The position numbers were made by a program, and so were the translations under genes. From contig OZ025881.1 in assembly GCA_964019415.1 (NCBI GenBank), positions 1,779,280 to 1,843,279 of the forward strand: 64,000 nucleotides of DNA, given 5' to 3'. Within the stretch, counting starts at the first letter, position 1. Each line of letters starts with the position of its first letter. Below the pieces are notes generated by a model. It saw nothing but the letters and a program-made list of their open reading frames with translations, ran no database searches and had not been told where the DNA came from. Origin of the DNA: Ianthella basta. Lineage: Eukaryota > Porifera > Demospongiae > Verongiida > Ianthellidae. Below, piece by piece: positions 39,701-53,100 of the stretch.

Positions 39701-42700
39701 CCTATGGAGGAGAGGAGAGTTTCAGCAATTTCTTTCAATCATACTATATTACTAACATTAACAAACTTCAAGCTTACTCAGATATTTACCTTAAGTTTAA
39801 CACCAGATTCTATTACCTTCACTGCACTCACCTCTGCCCTGCTGAACCACAGTCTGACAAGATGAACATTATCATTCACAGTGTTAAGCTGGACAAAGTC
39901 AGTGCTTTCTCCCTTGACAGCCTGCTGTCCACAGCTGTGGTACACCTCCTTCATTAGCTGTGGCAGGGTCTGGTCTGTATCCAGAAAGGGGGACATGTAC
40001 CGGAAGGCAACCAGAAGATGATTGAGTACCTGTTCATTGTACTCCTCGTGCTGCAAGTGTGATGTGATCAGGGTGAGCTGCTGCATGAAGAAACTGGCTC
40101 CCTCCGTCCCCTTGAAGTTCTTCTCCTGCAGAAACTGATAGAAGTCAGCACTGTTCTTTACCACAGCAAAGATACCCAGAGCATGCTGGTTCTCATCAGT
40201 GAGGTCAAGAATCTGCCATATCTCTGCAAGGTATTCTTCAGACTTGATAGCATTTAGCCCTGTCTTCCCTTCCTTCGATACCAAGATACTGTGGATCTCA
40301 AGAAGTCTAGTCATTCCAGGGTGATCAAGGCAGCCAGTCATGTGGTACTGCTCACACACACCACGAATGTTATCAATGTAGTCTGCAAATTTGATCAGAT
40401 CTAGGATGGACTTTATGCTGTGCATGTCCTTGTGTTGGTCAATGCCAGGGAACCGAAAGGACTGCAGGATGGAGAGCTCATAGGTGACATTCACTGCTCC
40501 AATTCCCTCCTGGAAACAGCCTAGACTACGCAGACTCCCATAAGTTGCCTCTCCCAATAGGATACTCTTAAGGAAGGATTCTGTGTCTTTCAGGGCTTGT
40601 GGGAATCTCTGAGGGCAGGAATAGTAATCACCACAAGAATTGGTAAAGCACAGCTGATAAAAGAAATATCAGTATCAATTTATGATCTTTAACATCATTA
40701 GCTACTATTTATACACATAAGATGCTTACGTCCATAGTCTGTTTACTGCCTTCAGGATGTTCAGCTGCAGGCTCTTGGTCTGGAATAGCTAAAACATCCT
40801 CAATGCCTGCAAACAGAGCCGAGGCAACCGACGCTCTGGAGGGTGCTGTAGGCACTTTAGGGTCTGAGGATTGTTGTGCTCGCAATCTTTCCTGCAAATA
40901 TTGTGAAAACATGTGGCTCTTGTGCATAGAGAAGTGGACCAGAAAGTCAATGAGTTTGACAATGGGTGTGAGGAAATGTTGTAAGTTCTCATTCAGTGTC
41001 TTCAAGTCCTTCATCCGAAGGGTTTGAAACCATATATCACCCTTTTCTTCCTCCACAAACTGTATAGTTCGCAGCAGGCGTTTCTCAAAGTTATCAACAG
41101 CATGGTTGAGAAGCTCAATGACAACTCTGGGGATCACCACATTGTATTCATATAAGACACCAAGCACAGAGCACCTGTGGAAGAAGAGCAGTACCTCAGC
41201 AGCTGATCAAGTGGGTCCCCCTGCTGAAACAAACACACACGCACGCACGCACACACACACGCACGCATGCACGCACACACGCACACACGCACACACACAC
41301 ACACACATATCCATGAATCTACCAGTTACCTTCTTCCATCACTGTCAATGCGAATTAAAGTATCCTTCACAGATGGCTTGAGTGCCTGCATTTCTGTCTT
41401 CATTTGTGAAACAGTGTCCAGGCTCACCTCCAGTGCCTCTATTTGGAGGGACAATGCTATCTTGTGCAAGGGAATTGCTATACTTGCATACTCAAATAGT
41501 TCCTCTTCAGTCCAGTCCCCATTGGCAATCTTTTGCTCCCAAGAGCAGATGAACTGCTGTATTTCTTGAACCCACTGAAAGTATTTCCTCATGTGGTCAT
41601 TTTTGCACTTCTCCACAGCATCTGGCATACCTTGCAGGAATGTAACACTGAATACCTTGCTGTACACTGAGTACACCTGTGCCAACAGGGCAACACCCGT
41701 GTGGCTGTCAGTGCACCATGACAGGTCCAAGGAGCCAGAGTCAGGCTTCACTAGTTGACAATTTTTGTCCAATATCTCCCAGTACCATGTGAATGGAACA
41801 GTCAATGGGGTGTCCCATGAGGTGACATCCTTGTAGCGGGCACACAGCTTTGCTAGAACAAGTTTCAGGGTTTCAACTTCTTGCACATCATTACCATGAG
41901 ATAATTTGGACAAGTGAGCCTTCCGTAGGCGCACACACTACAGTTGGAACATGGTAATGTACAAAACAATGCAACGTGTAACCCTAGTGGTGATGCTCTA
42001 TGTACCAAGATTGCATGAATGAAAGACAACATAGTAAACTACACATGGGGAGAAAGAGAGGGGGAGGAGAGTGAACAGGACCAGGGCCAGTGACTTCCAG
42101 ACCTTTCGTCGACCCTTTGGCAACTAAACCACTGATCACTGCTAGCAGCCATTGATCCATTCCCCCTTAAGTACCAATGTGGGCATGCTCTATCCAGAGC
42201 CTCCTTTGAAAATTCCATGCACATAAAGCACCAACTAATCAGTGCAGTACTGAAATGCTAGTAGAGATGGTCTATGTACCATGGCTACACAAAAGAAAGA
42301 CAATGTTGTGAATGGATCACTTGCTGCTGGCAGTGACCAATGGTTCAGTTGCCAAAGGGTCAGCAAAAGATCTGGAGGTTGCTGGCTCCGGTCCGGTTCA
42401 CTGCCATTTTTGGGGTGCCGAAGGCGCCCCTATATTGTTTTCAGATTTAGGTATTGATATGGCTTCATGTCCGTGTATATATATACAGTGCAAGTTGCAA
42501 AATACAAGGGTATTGAAGCCATAAAATAATGTAATGTAATATAATATAATGTTTGGGGACTTTGGGCACCCTGTGGCACAGACCATTGGTAAGATGGCAA
42601 ACTTAAGGGAGATTTAACGATATTAAATATGACAGAATTTTTAATTAGGCCTTTGTTTACGTGCAAGGTGGCGCCAAATTGCAAATATAAAATGCCATAG

Positions 42701-45700
42701 CCCTATATCATTGCTATAGCACATTTATACTGATAGTGGGTGTTATAATAATTTAATACGAAATCTGGCAAATGCTCACGAAACTTCGTAGGCAAGTGCA
42801 AGTGGTTGATGAGGCTGTGCACTCAGCAGGGATTAGTAATTAAAGACTCTGCTGTTCAATTAGAAGGCTGACAATTTAACGTGACGTCATAGAACGGTGA
42901 CCTTTTATTGTGACGTCACGCAAACGTCACACCTAGTCGATCCAAAATATAGGATTCGTTTCGTGACATCACCTCTCGCACCTCAAGACCCCCTTGAAGC
43001 GGCTGGCAGGAAGAAAGGGCCGCCGCGCACACTTCTCTTTGGCACCCATTGCCAGGAACTGTGTGCAAGCGCCAAGGGCGCCTCGGAATTTGGGGGTTAC
43101 GCGAGCGTGACAGAGTTTCCAGACGATTCTGAGTGCCTACTGCGCGAAGACAGTGAATCAGTGGGTACTGGGAAGACACACGGCTTTTGTGGAGGCAGAG
43201 CCTTGAGGAAGTGCTCCGAGAAACGCTGCCGTAGTGCCAACAACGTACTCTTCAACCATTAGCCAAACGTGGGACATTTCCACCCGGACGCGTATACGGT
43301 AAGCAGATCGCTCGCGCACAAGTTGGCCTGCTGCGAGTCAATGCGCTCGATTGGATGAAGGCTTTTCTGGGTTAACGCTGTGCTGTGCTTGCCTGATTCA
43401 GTGAAAGAAATAAATTCACATGCGGTTGATTGTGTATGTTCCTGTACACTACAGCTTTCCGTAGTGTGTATTGCACCATAGACTTTAGCTATGGTGGTAT
43501 TTCGCATGCATAAATATAGCCATATGCATTGACACCACACACTTCCAGTGTGTGTGCACCTTGCATTTCTTCACTTACCCACTGGCACACTCACCACTGA
43601 AGGCAAGCTTTCTTGCAAGTGCTCCATCACCACCACTGACTTCCACATTCACACATGGTGAGACAAATGATGATAGGGTATTTGTACAGAATCCTGCCAA
43701 AGGCAAGCTAGCGCGCAAGTGCACAACTGCCAGCACTGACTGCCACATACAAATACATGTACAGCAAATCACCATACACCTATAATGTCACGTGCCCAAA
43801 TATTATAATATTAATGTACAACCACCACATGCTACTATCCCATGGCACCCCTTCCATGACACCACTACCACCACCATGCACCATCATCACAGTGCAAGTT
43901 GCAATCTACGCATGCAGTATATGTGCAAGTGCTACTAGGAACAAGACCACCAGTGCAAGTTGCCAGGAGTAACCACCCCAAGTGCAGGTAGAGTGTTTGT
44001 GCTATATATACACCACCACCACCACCATCACACAGTGCAAGTTGCAATCTGCTCATGCAGTATATGCACCAGTGCTTCTATGAACAAGGCCACCAGTGCA
44101 AGTTGCCAAGGGTGACCACCCCGAGTGCAGGTAGAGTGTTTGTGCTTTATATACAACACCACCACCACCACCACCACACAGTGCAAGTTGCAATCCGCTC
44201 ATGCAGTATATGTGCCAGCGCTTCTATGAACAAGGCCACCAGTGCAAGTTGCCTAGAGTAACCACCCCGAGTGCAAGTAGAGTGTTTGCGCTAGTTGAAG
44301 GAAGGAAAAACACCACCAGCGCAAGTTGCTGAAGGTCAGGGGAACCGGGCACCAGCATCGATTGGCATGCAGTGGGGGACCACTATGAATACAAGTACAG
44401 TGTTGGTGCTAGTCGAATGGCACAAGTTGGAGCAGGATGCAGCAACAGGTATGCAACTTGCACTTGGGCACTCTATGTGAACCGTGTTCTGCCCAAGACC
44501 TTAACTACGTACACACCCGAGACTGCGTAATAGCAATAGCGCAGGAATCAAAAGTAGCCCGTCACAGAGGCGGCTGTAGCAAGCAAGCATAAGAGACCTT
44601 ACTTATGTACCAAAGATGGTAAACTATTGCGCAAATGCGCGACAACCAAACTATTTTGCAATGTAGTGAACGTTTCGTATAAGGTAAAGTATTGCGCAAC
44701 TGCAATGTACCAAAAACTATTGCGCAACTGCGACGTATCAAAAACTATTGCACAACCGTGACGTACCAAAACTATTGCGCAACTGCGACGTACAAAAAAC
44801 TATTGCGCAACCGCGACGTACCAAACTTCCAGTTTTCGCACCACCCAGATGAGAGGGGCTTCGCTTTGCTCGCCCCAATAATATTTGGGCACATGACATT
44901 ATATGTGTATGGTGATGTTGGCTGTACATGTATTTGTATGTGGCAGTCAGTGCTGGCAGTTGTGCACTTGCGCACTAGCTTGCCTTTGGCAGGATTCTGT
45001 ACAAATACCCTATCACCATTAATTTTGTCTCACCATATGTGAATGTGGAAGTCAGTGGTGGTGATGGAGCACTTGCAAGAAAGCTTGCCTTCAGTGGTGA
45101 GTGTGCCAGTGGGTAAGTGAAGAAATGCAAGGTGCACACACACTGGAAGTGTGTGGTGTCAATGCATATGGCTATATTTATGCATGCGAAATACCACCAT
45201 AGCTAAAGTCTATGGTGCAATACACACTACGGAAAGCTGTAGTGTACAGGCACATACACAATTAGCCGCATGGGAATTTATTTCTTTCACTGAATCAGGC
45301 AAGCACTGCACAGCCTTAACCCAGAAGAGCCTTCATCTAATCGAGCGCATTAACTCGCCTTCATCCAGTCGAGCGCATTGACCAGGCCAGCTTGTGCGCG
45401 AGCGTTCTCCTGCTTACCGTATACGCGTCCGGGTGGAAACGTCCCACGTTTGATTAATGATTGAAAAGCACGGTGTTGGCACTACAGCAGCATTTCTCAG
45501 AACACTTCCTCAAGGCTCTGCCTCCACAAAGGCCATGTGTCCTCCCAGTACCCATTGATTTGCTGCCTTCGCGCAGTAGGCACTCAGAATCGTCTGGAAA
45601 CTTTCTCACGCTCGCGTAACCCTTAAATTCCGAGGCGCCCTTGGCGCTTGCACACAGTTCCTGGCAATGGGTGCCAAAGAGAAGCTTGCACGACGGCGTT

Positions 45701-48700
45701 TTCTTCCTGCCAGCCGCTTCAAGGGAGGCTTCGAGGTGCGAAGGGTGACGTCATAAAACTAACCCTATATTTTGAATCGACTAGGTGTGACGTTTGCGTG
45801 ACGTCACAATAAATTGTCAGCCTTCTAATTGAACAGCAGAGTCTTTAATTACTAATCCCTGCTGAGTGCACAGCCTCATCGACCACTTGCACTTGCCTAC
45901 GAAGTTTCGTGGGCATTTGCCGGATTTTCATATTAAATTATTATAACACCCACTATCAGTATAAATGTGCTATAGCAATGATATGGGATTATGGCATTTT
46001 ATACTTGCAATTTGGCACCACCTTGCACGTAAACAAAGGCCTAATTAAAAATCCTGTCATATTTAAAATCATTAAATTTCCCTTAAGGTAGTAGGTACGG
46101 CTAAAGCGACCAAATCAGTTGGCCTTAATTTTTAGTGGTTGAGTTATCTTCATCATCAGAAGTCTTAACTGAAAGTTCCAAGTCTGTACTTTCACGCTGT
46201 CACAAGTTATGAAAGAATGAAAATTCGGCGATTTGTGTCAAACTCTAAGTGTTAATGGTCTGAATTGCAATTGCTGACTGTTGGCAGCAGGGCTGTTTAT
46301 ACCTACGGTAGGGAAGGTGACAGGTGTAAAATGAGGTGAACAGTGATACTTGGAAAAAGCCTAACGAAAGACTCTTCTGCGAGATACAGCTCCAATTATC
46401 ACTGACAGACATTGTAAAATGGCTGCGCTCGACGCTCTTTGTTTGCTAGGCTCATAATCGTCATTCTTCGTATTTTGCCGTGTACCCAAGGAACACAAAG
46501 TCATTCTAAACATGTTTAAGAGATAGTATTGTAGTAGAAAGCTTATCTAACTATTCTCCTGCGAGGTACAGCCCCAAATACAACAGAGGTCGAATAACCC
46601 ATTGGCCAAAGAGAGACAAATCGAATCATGGCATTACCACTTAGGGTAGCGGTTTTAGCAAGCACACTCCTACTCCAGGCACTAATAAACATGTACATCC
46701 TCATTCAGAATGTTATGTAGTTCAAAAAGCATCAGCAAAGCATATTGACAGTTTGGTAGGGGTGCTTTCACTGGATGATTTCCTAGTCTGGAGACTTTAA
46801 ACTCTTGCAACCCCAGTCTATGGCATCGTGATGTATCTTTCACACCAGCAGCAATGCTGCATACCCTGCTATGTGAACTATTGAACATACACAGGGAAGT
46901 TGTTAGCAAGTAGTTTGAGTTCAGGGCGCTCTGGCGCCCCACGAGTTATTTAACTCGAAATACTTGTTACCCTCCTCTCTCTTTCTCACCATGTGGATGT
47001 CATGACATGTAACCCATAACAAATAAATAAAACATATCAAGTGCATAGAGCTGCACAGTCATGAGCTTCACCTCACATGTGAACTACATGTAGTTAGTTA
47101 CACATGCTTGCTCACCTTAGCCAGGGCAGACAGAACCACCTCCTGCAGTGGAGTGAACGTTTCCTTCTCCCTCTGTAGTGGACGCCATGCAGGAAAGGGT
47201 TAATTTATCACACCAATGCTCCTCACCAAAATGCAATAACAACTGAGCTGATACGGCATTCTAGCCCTTCAACCACAGAAAGATAGCCTTTGTTGGGTAA
47301 TATTTTGCTGACTTTATACTTCCCACTTACAGTACATTAAAATACAATGCACCTCTGAAGCAGTCTCCTCTCCCCATAGGTAAACAATTTGTTCCATAGC
47401 TTACACCATGTACCCTTTCATCATAGTCATCACTGTCATTAAGATATGATCCAGTCAGTTACATTATTAAATTCAGAGACATGGCAATGGCACTAAAATA
47501 TCGTGTACACATTCAATGTTTATTCTGCAATACGCATGACTGGTGCATGCAGTGCTCTGATCCCACACAACTTATTCTGTAATCTGAGAGCAGTCAGATG
47601 CTCCCTACATAAGTAGGCGGAGGGGCTAGCATACCAGAACAAGTCATTCTTCACACAATCACTGCATACCACATATTCCTGAAACCACCAGGCAGTGTGC
47701 ACTCCAGCCAGTTTCTTCTTTTGGATGTAAGTGGATACAAAATTCCCCAAGTCTCTCTTCAATTCCATGAGGTCTGCAATCTCCATATCATCAACATTCC
47801 TATCTGACAGGAGGTGGCCAGTTTTCAGTGAAAGGACAACAGGGATGAAGACCTTGGCATCTCTGTAGATTTCAGCTGAAGCCTTGATTTGTTCCACAAA
47901 CATTTTGTGGTATGCACTCTCACATTTAGGCCACCTGTATGCAGGTACATACGTTGATTGAATACATCATTTAACGTGACTAATCTGAAGAATTTAACCT
48001 CTGTAGGTGCTCATGAACAACAATAAAAGCATCCATACAGGTGTACTCATTATACCACAATGTAATATTATTGTACGCTAGCAGACACCCGCCTTCAGCA
48101 GGATTATGCTATGGTGAGTCACACGCTGTGTGAGTTGAGCCCAGCCAGATCTGAAGTATCTGTGCTGATAGCAACAGAGGTTAGCTGCTACAATGACAGT
48201 GAGTTTAAACTTGATGGTTGGATGACAGCGAATCAAAGCAGTCGATAAACAGAAGTCAAAGGATGAGATAATTAAAATGGTTGTAGGCCACAAATGAATA
48301 AACCAGAAATCGAAGGATATCTCCTCAAGAACAGTATGAAGAGACAGTTTCAGCCCATGGAGGACACTTTCCCAGACAGTTTGGTGGTGCCGTACGCTGC
48401 AGTTCTTGCCGAAATTGTGAACAAACAAACAGACAGACTTGAGACTGAGTTCTATGTACATATACACAGCCAGGAATCGAACCCTGGACTTATATGCTCT
48501 ATTGTGGAGTTAAAGCCACTGAGCTGTACTCATTCTGGCAGTGACAATTTACCCTTCCTTTCTTATGTACTGGTCTGCCATGTTGTAGCTGTAATGAAGT
48601 GCTGAGTGCAAAGTGTTTGTAATGTCTCACCATCTCCTCTGCTGATGGCATGGGGTACCAGCTGGAGCATAGCAGCCAAATTGTGACTTGTATGTAAGGA

Positions 48701-50081
48701 AGTGAAGAGAGAATGGTCACTGCTGGATGAATAGCTCGGTGGCCAAACTTCTGCAATAGAGCACAGGTCTCGGCTGTGTGGTGAAATGCTTCCCTCCCAC
48801 TTTACTCCAGTTGACCAGATGTGCAGCATATGCGCAGCAAGTGTCTTCAGTAGCGGATTGAGGCTAAATGACTTTTGGAGGTCCAGGTGTATGTTGGTGG
48901 TGAAATTTCGGATGCTGTATACTACTGCAAACCTATACTGCATTAGTAAAATGTGTGGCCAAATCATTCTGAGACCTTAGGTATACAAACAACAGTCTGA
49001 CATCTCAGTCATCTTCACAGCCCATATTTTACCAAAATGTGGATGTCACCAAGTAATAGTTAAATGCTAACCAAAAGGCATCTGCGGGATATAGTTTATG
49101 AAGCTTGAGGGAGCAAAGCACCCAAGTGCTGAGTGATCTAAATCCCATAGACACAAATTGGCTGGCATTTAAGTGCTAAAGGTCTCAAGCAATTGGATAG
49201 CAAATCAGCTTATTCTTCCTAGCGACGTCTGCATCTTCAGCAACAAGTCTGCATATTGTGACAATAGTACAAGTTATTACATGTGTACGGCCACATAAAA
49301 TAGCAGGTTATTCTATACAGATGATGTCAGAGGATCCATTACATAGACGCCCTGCACTCTGCCCATGGGACATTTATTAAAACTGGATCCCTTGCTAATG
49401 CCTCAAGCCAGTATGACATCTAGAATCAGCAAATAGAGACCCATTACCATGGCAATGGGATCTATGTATATATGCGTAGGGCAATTTCATGGATGATATA
49501 CCGTATGGCACCAAATTTTCGAGGAGCACAATTTTTGCAGAATGGTCTTCCACAAGTTTCCACAAAAATAATTATCGTGGATCAGAGCCTAGTGACCTTT
49601 ATTGATATGTTTATTATAATTATTAAGTGTTTGTTATTATTAAGTAGATATAATAACAAACACTTTAATAAAGGTCACAATTAGCAGTGATAATGATGTG
49701 TTATTCAACCGAAGGCTCTGAAGTAGCGGATCGTAAAGGGAATGTGTGGACATGGTAAGTGAATGTTTCAGCATGGAGGCGATGGTGGGCAGCTATCATG
49801 TGTACAATAACATGTGGGACACAGCTGCAGGGAAGGAACTGCATTGCAAAAGGGAACTGGGGAATCGTCAGGATCCTTTCACTGTTGTAGTCGTGAGGTC
49901 AGTAGTTACGGTCGGTCACATTCCAAAGAAGATATCATCTGTGTGCTCCATGTTTCTTCGATGGGGTGGTGCAATCAAGTGCAAAGTGATGGCGTCTAAG
50001 TGCTATTCGAAAGATCTATGGGGTGCCGTCTGTCAAATAAATGGACTCTAAATCTGTGATATTTAGCCAAATATCCATGAT

Positions 50082-50116
<35 letters not shown>

Positions 50117-53100
50117 TGCGTGAACATATCCCCGAAATTGGGGGTTGTTCTTACAATAAGAATACTAATATTGCTATGAGGGTCTCAAAGTATAGTTCAT
50201 GTTAAGTACTTTTTATGGCATGGGTCTATAATCAGACTGTAAAAATCATCACTCCATCTTTTTCTCTGGGTCTCTTTCCCTCCACCTGCCCTCTCATCAC
50301 CTTTTTGACTATACTGCCCTGGTTCTCAAACACTCTGTCTTTCCATCCCTCTCTCCTTCTCTTCACCTGTGCCACCACTGCTTCTTGCTTCAATCCTTTC
50401 CTTATCTCTTCATTCCTTACACAATCTTATCTGGTCACTCCCGCCACTCCCTTCAAAACTTTCATTTCAATTGCCTGCACTCTTGATTTAGCTCTCTTCT
50501 TCAAAACCCATGCCTCACAACCAAACACTAAGGTAGGTACCACAACCGCTTTATACACTCTCGACTTGGCCTCTTTACAAAGCTCTTTGTTCCCAAAAAC
50601 TGGTTCTCTCAGTGCCCATACTGTTGTAGCTGCCATGCCAATCCTCTGCTCCAGCTCACTCTCCATCCCACCATTCTCACTCAGCCTCACCCCAAGATAT
50701 ACCGTCTCCCTTGCTTGCTCTATTGTTACTCCCTCCACCTCCACCTTGCATTCCGTGTGATCTTTGCTTAATACCATAGTGTTGGATTTGCTCCAATTTA
50801 TTGTTAGACTATGCCTCTTGATCGCTTCATGCAGTCTTTTGATGTTTGCAGACAGGTCTCCTTCAGTCCGGGCCCCAAGGAAAATATGAGCGCCTCCCTA
50901 CCGTACTATATATATTACATAATTCAGTTCGTTTCAAAACTACTGCACAGGGTGCCACCAAACTCTCAGGGATTATAAAGTGTGGCTCCAGAAGTGTCCT
51001 CCACAGGTTGAAATAGCCCATCTTGCTGTTCTTGAAGAGATATCCTTCAATTTCCAAATTTTCATTTGCGGCTGATGGCCATCTATATATTAATGTGCTT
51101 GTTCGACCGTCCGTCCGTCCGTCTGTCTGACCGAGTAGATTAACACTCCTCCCGCAGCGTGTGTGCGTGTGATCCACGTGAAACTCTGGATTATTACGGG
51201 CGACGTATGGAGAGTGTCCTAAGGGGGTAGACTGAAGAGGAGTCGCTGGGCCTGAGGAGAGAGCCACAAGAATTCCCTCCTTTAGGGTATAAGACGCCAT
51301 GTTTTTCACGGGCTACACTACAGGCAATGAAGGAGCGCCAGTTGCATAGAAGCCCACAGAAGGCGGGCTCCTTTGTGACGCGCTACACTAGAGGCAATGA
51401 AGGAGAGCCGTAGTGTAGAAGCCCACAGAAGGCGGTCTCTTCCATATTATTATAATGTGAAAAGGAGAAGACAAAAGGAAAGGGGGAGGGAGGCAGAGAG
51501 GAGCAGGAGGAGGAGGGAGGAGCAGCAAGAAGCTGACAGGGAGAGGGAGGCAGAGAGGAGCAGGAGGAGGAGGGAGGAGCAGCAAGATGCTGACCAGAGG
51601 ACAAGTGCAAGGGTGAGGCAGCAACAGAGAAGAGCTATTACACCAGCTGTTACTGGGAGTGGCAGAGTCTACCTGGGGCCCATGACTACAGTGTGTCGCC
51701 ATTGTCAGGCTCTCAGGTTCCCTAATGAGTCCCTCAACTGTGTACCTCAAGAGCAACTGTGAGCTGCAAATCCATGGATTTTACGATCAATTACCGTCAA
51801 TTGTGCATCATCATGGAAACACCATCATAGAAGTGCTGTGGGAGGAGCACTGTCGTGGGATCACTGTCGTTGGAGGGCCGTCGCCACTGTGTGGCGGGTA
51901 CTCGCTAGTTTTATTAATTATCGCTCCCATGACTTCCAGTTGTCGGATGGTTTGATTGGCTGTCGTTCAACAATCGAATTTAAACTCGGACGTCATTATA
52001 GCAGCTACCTTCCATTGTTAACAGTGCAGATTCTTCAAATCAGCCTGGGCCCGACTCACTGTTACGCGACTCGTCGTAGCAGAAGCTTGCCGAAAGTGGG
52101 CGTCCTGCTAGTTTATTATATATCCGTGACATTAAGTTAAATATCCGTGATATATATTATACATCAGTGATATTTAGTTAAATATCTGTGATAGAACGTC
52201 ATGCGATATATCACATGACCTCACATGTGCTGCATGTGATGTCATGTGATAGTGCCAGGTCTCACACGTTGACGGTAGTGTGAAGATACTAGGAGCACAT
52301 GGTAGCAGGAATCATAGGGTTTAACCCAAAATGGATCAGGCTTTGTCTACAGATTGCAGTGGCAGTTCTTCACAGTGCAGAGAGAGAGGGAGGCCTCCAA
52401 TAGAAATTAACCTTGATGATGCAAAGTATTTGTTGTCACTTGGAATGTCCAGAGCGAAAGTGGCTGACATTCTGGGAGTTACTAGACAAACCTTGTACAA
52501 CAGAATAAAAGGATGCAGTAATCCGGACACTTTTAACCGATACTCTGACCTGTCAGATGTGCAGCTTGATGCTAATATTAAAAGTATCAAAGGACTCATC
52601 CTAATGACGGTGAGGTAATGGTAGCTGGACACCTTCTCTCGCGTGGTGTTCAAGTTTCTCGTGTTCATCTATGGGCAAGTATCCATCAAGTTGACCCTGA
52701 TCGAAGCTGTAGCTGAAAGGAGTACTGCCATCAAGAGACCAACCTATCATGTGAACCGCCCTAATGAAGTGTGGCACACTGATGGGAATTATAAGTTCAT
52801 TATATGGCGACTTGTGGTTCATGGAGGAATTGATGGCTACTCACGTACCATTACCTTCCTCAGATTTCAGATTAATAATAGTGCATCCCACTATTATGTG
52901 CCTTTCGAGAAAGTGGGGATAAGTATGGCTTGCCTGCCAAAGTCCGCACTGAGCATGGTGGCGATAACATCAAGGTGTGGAGAATGATGCTCGATGAACA
53001 CAAGGCAGGGGAGACGTGTGTTATTGCTGGTAGTTCGACTCACAATGAACGGATTGAGAAGCTATGGCGTGATGTGCACCGATCAGTTATTATCACATTT

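Larger units (their letters stand above)
42602..46086. mobile_element. 3.5-kb foldback element with 1.2-kb inverted arms
   Basis: Left arm 42602-43812 and right arm 44872-46086 are inverted complements over about 1.2 kb at roughly 90 percent identity (for example TTAATTAGGCCTTTGTTTAC and its complement near 46045). TTAA occurs at both outer edges (42603-42606 and 46083-46086), bordering GGGAGATTT and AAATTTCCC. The ~1.06-kb centre consists of two tandem arrays (about 145 bp by 3, and about 28 bp by 5). I found no transposase. TTAA edges suggest a piggyBac-like target, but TTAA is itself palindromic, so this is not proof. It lies in the RNF213 intron 41938-47115. Confidence 0.9.

Noticed and set aside
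42602..46086. Interpreting the inverted arms as a CRISPR-like or rDNA-type array
   Set aside because: Tandem units are contiguous without unique spacers and this is eukaryotic DNA; no rRNA signatures.
48078..48467. Minus-strand 129-codon frame as an RNF213 exon
   Set aside because: The sequence is shared with 51950-52112 and ends in a Helitron-like terminus, so it is repeat sequence.
48460..48540. Functional tRNA gene
   Set aside because: A and B boxes are good but I could not form a complete acceptor stem and anticodon arm.
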